A stretch of 14,440 nucleotides of DNA from VFJL01 sp043721435 (lineage in GTDB: Bacteria; Pseudomonadota; Gammaproteobacteria; Burkholderiales; Nitrosomonadaceae): assembly GCA_043721435.1 (NCBI GenBank), contig JAYSQR010000101.1, positions 1 to 14,440 of the forward strand, written 5' to 3'. This document shows, piece by piece, positions 14,409 to 14,440 of this stretch; position 1 is the stretch's first letter, and the number at the start of each line of letters is the position of its first letter. The position numbers and the translations under genes were made by a program. A model generated the notes under the pieces. The model was given only the letters and a program-made list of their open reading frames with translations. It did no database searches and was not told the origin of the DNA.

Positions 14409-14440
14409 ATGTCCCAAATGACCCCACAAGAAATCGTCCA
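14409..14440 (+). CDS. hslU: HslU, ATPase subunit of HslUV (5' end only)
   Basis: ATG at 14409-14411 opens a frame reading MSQMTPQEIV, the typical N-terminus of HslU (ClpY), the AAA+ unfoldase that feeds substrates to HslV. The frame continues off the window. The 24-base spacing from hslV and the known gene pair support the call despite the few residues. No clear purine-rich ribosome-binding site precedes it (the upstream bases are mostly C and A), so translation may depend on coupling with hslV. Confidence 0.88.
   Translation, partial: MSQMTPQEIV

Overview
The window looks like a betaproteobacterial chromosome segment, most likely from the Nitrosomonadales or a near relative. This rests on the gene order dapF–DUF484–xerC–hslV–hslU, on comEC divergent from a DUF2062 gene, on a LolD/LolC-type pair, and on intergenic DNA rich in REP-like palindromes. 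The genus-level placement is inference; no rRNA or other marker is present.

Layout. Positions 1-330 are a broken junction. A minus-strand fragment of a family-4 glycosyltransferase stops abruptly at about 93, next to the 5' end of another minus-strand gene that runs off the window. Positions 461-926 hold a dense array of short GTAG-footed palindromes (REP/BIME type), including a 104-106 bp tandem duplication. A SapC-family gene (959-1753) follows. A second REP array (1807-1972) contains an inverted, partly identical copy of the first, so sapC lies between 34-bp perfect inverted repeats. This array runs into the 3' end of comEC and supplies its stop codon. comEC (minus) diverges from a DUF2062 membrane-protein gene, which is followed by an AlkA-like DNA glycosylase gene. 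A 273-bp MITE-like element with 19-bp perfect terminal repeats sits directly after the glycosylase stop codon. An AT-rich palindromic spacer lies beyond it.

From 11214 down to 6142, five genes share the minus strand: a Fur/Zur-like regulator, a DUF2946-type small membrane protein, a ZnuD-like TonB-dependent receptor, a LolC/E-type permease and LolD. The first three look like a metal-uptake (probably zinc) unit. The same palindrome, GCAAC-N3-GTTGC, lies immediately upstream of both the regulator and the receptor and is the probable operator. LolC/LolD move lipoproteins from the inner membrane to LolA.

On the plus strand from 11359 to the end lie dapF (lysine and peptidoglycan precursor), a DUF484 gene, xerC (chromosome dimer resolution), hslV, and the first codons of hslU (ATP-dependent protease). 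The coding content is largely housekeeping. The unusual content is in the repeats: the inverted REP clusters around sapC, the MITE, and the paired operator of the Fur-family regulator.
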